Below are positions 5,222-5,560 of a DNA stretch of 5,560 nucleotides, one piece after another. The number at the start of each line of letters is the position of its first letter. The stretch's first letter is position 1. The translations under genes were made by a program, and so were the position numbers. This DNA comes from a bacterium (GTDB lineage: Bacteria; Patescibacteriota; Minisyncoccia; Phycocordibacterales; 1-14-0-10-42-12): positions 1-5,560 of the forward strand of contig JAUIHD010000033.1 of the NCBI GenBank assembly GCA_030432135.1, written 5' to 3'. The notes below the pieces were generated by a model that was not told where the DNA came from, did no database searches, and was given only the letters and a program-made list of their open reading frames with translations.

Positions 5222-5560
5222 ATGGCTTTATTCGAAGCTATAAATCTTGAAAAAACTTACTACGGTGACGGGGATGGGCTCGACACTCAAGTTCTTAAGG
5301 ATATTACCTTTACTATAAATAAAGGGGAGTTTGTTGCCGTGATGGGTCCTTCTGGCTCTGGCAAATCAACATTGTTACATATACTAGGGTTTCTTGTTGG
5401 GAGTACGGGAGGTGTTTATAAATTTAATGATAAACATTACGAGGACTATTCAGAAGAAGAAGTGGCACATATTCGTAATAAAGAAATGGGATTCGTTTTT
5501 CAATCATTTAATTTGCTTCCTCGCCAAACTGTGATGGAGAATGTTCGACTTCCTCTTTTA
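5222..5560 (+). CDS. ABC transporter ATP-binding protein, MacB/LolD type (partial)
   Basis: The first 113 codons are present and the gene runs off the right edge. The protein starts MALFEAINLEKTYY and binds and hydrolyses ATP to drive an exporter from the cytoplasmic face. The Walker A motif GPSGSGKST is at 42-50 and the Q-loop is at 93-107 (FQSFNLLPRQTVMEN), both very close to the MacB/LolD/FtsE type. The signature motif, Walker B and switch His lie beyond the window. The stretch GFLVGSTGGVY (56-66), where relatives usually read GxLDxPTSG, lacks the Asp and Pro and looks shortened or diverged. The gene begins two bases after the adaptor stop without an SD, so the two are co-transcribed and probably coupled. 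A permease of the MacB/FtsX kind is expected just downstream, either as a separate gene or fused. Confidence 0.95.
   Translation, partial: MALFEAINLEKTYYGDGDGLDTQVLKDITFTINKGEFVAVMGPSGSGKSTLLHILGFLVGSTGGVYKFNDKHYEDYSEEEVAHIRNKEMGFVFQSFNLLPRQTVMENVRLPLL

Noticed and set aside
1..5560. CRISPR array, insertion sequence or transposon ends
   Set aside because: No spaced direct repeats, transposase or flanking terminal inverted repeats were seen, including at the edges of the reverse-strand cassette.

Overview
The window looks like chromosomal DNA of a bacterium of the Patescibacteria/CPR type, probably a Parcubacteria-like lineage. This is inferred from the mix of genes and from protein style: a LemA protein, an HtpX starting MATLYTQQ, a Nudix protein with an expanded loop, a MacA-like adaptor with an extra beta-rich domain, and plus-strand genes that mostly lack Shine-Dalgarno (SD) sequences. 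No 16S or ribosomal gene is present to settle it. Most of the DNA has moderate GC (42-45% in three 60-base lines I counted by hand).

Layout. Bases 1-62 hold a promoter. lemA (63-632) is followed one base later by a Nudix hydrolase gene (634-1119). Bases 1120-1807 hold a compact reverse-strand unit. It has a near-perfect promoter (1745-1774), a 112-aa membrane-anchored protein of unknown function (1351-1689), a 40-aa single-span membrane protein (1219-1341) and two tandem hairpins (1135-1194), the outer one acting as a terminator. Forward transcription resumes with htpX (1808-2707), then a secreted two-domain Ig/FnIII-like protein (2738-3553), a strong hairpin terminator (3569-3604), a tRNA-Ser(GGA) gene (3607-3693), a MacA/HlyD-type adaptor (3759-5219) and the first 113 codons of its ABC ATPase (5222 to the window edge).

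How the genes fit together. This is mainly a cell-envelope neighbourhood. HtpX is a membrane metalloprotease of protein quality control and LemA is a membrane protein often found beside it. The secreted protein probably works outside the membrane. The adaptor and ATPase are the first parts of a MacAB-like exporter, whose permease should lie just beyond the right edge. The Nudix protein is a soluble pyrophosphohydrolase that shares the lemA transcript.

Most interesting part. The reverse-strand unit between the Nudix gene and htpX differs from its surroundings in GC (52-63% in four hand-counted lines), in having strong SD sites on both genes, and in having its own consensus promoter and terminator. 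Its promoter and that of htpX share almost the same -35 bases on opposite strands. It looks like a small self-contained cassette inserted between lemA and htpX. A second candidate for novelty is the roughly 110-residue domain in the middle of the adaptor's coiled-coil hairpin, where Gram-negative adaptors meet TolC.
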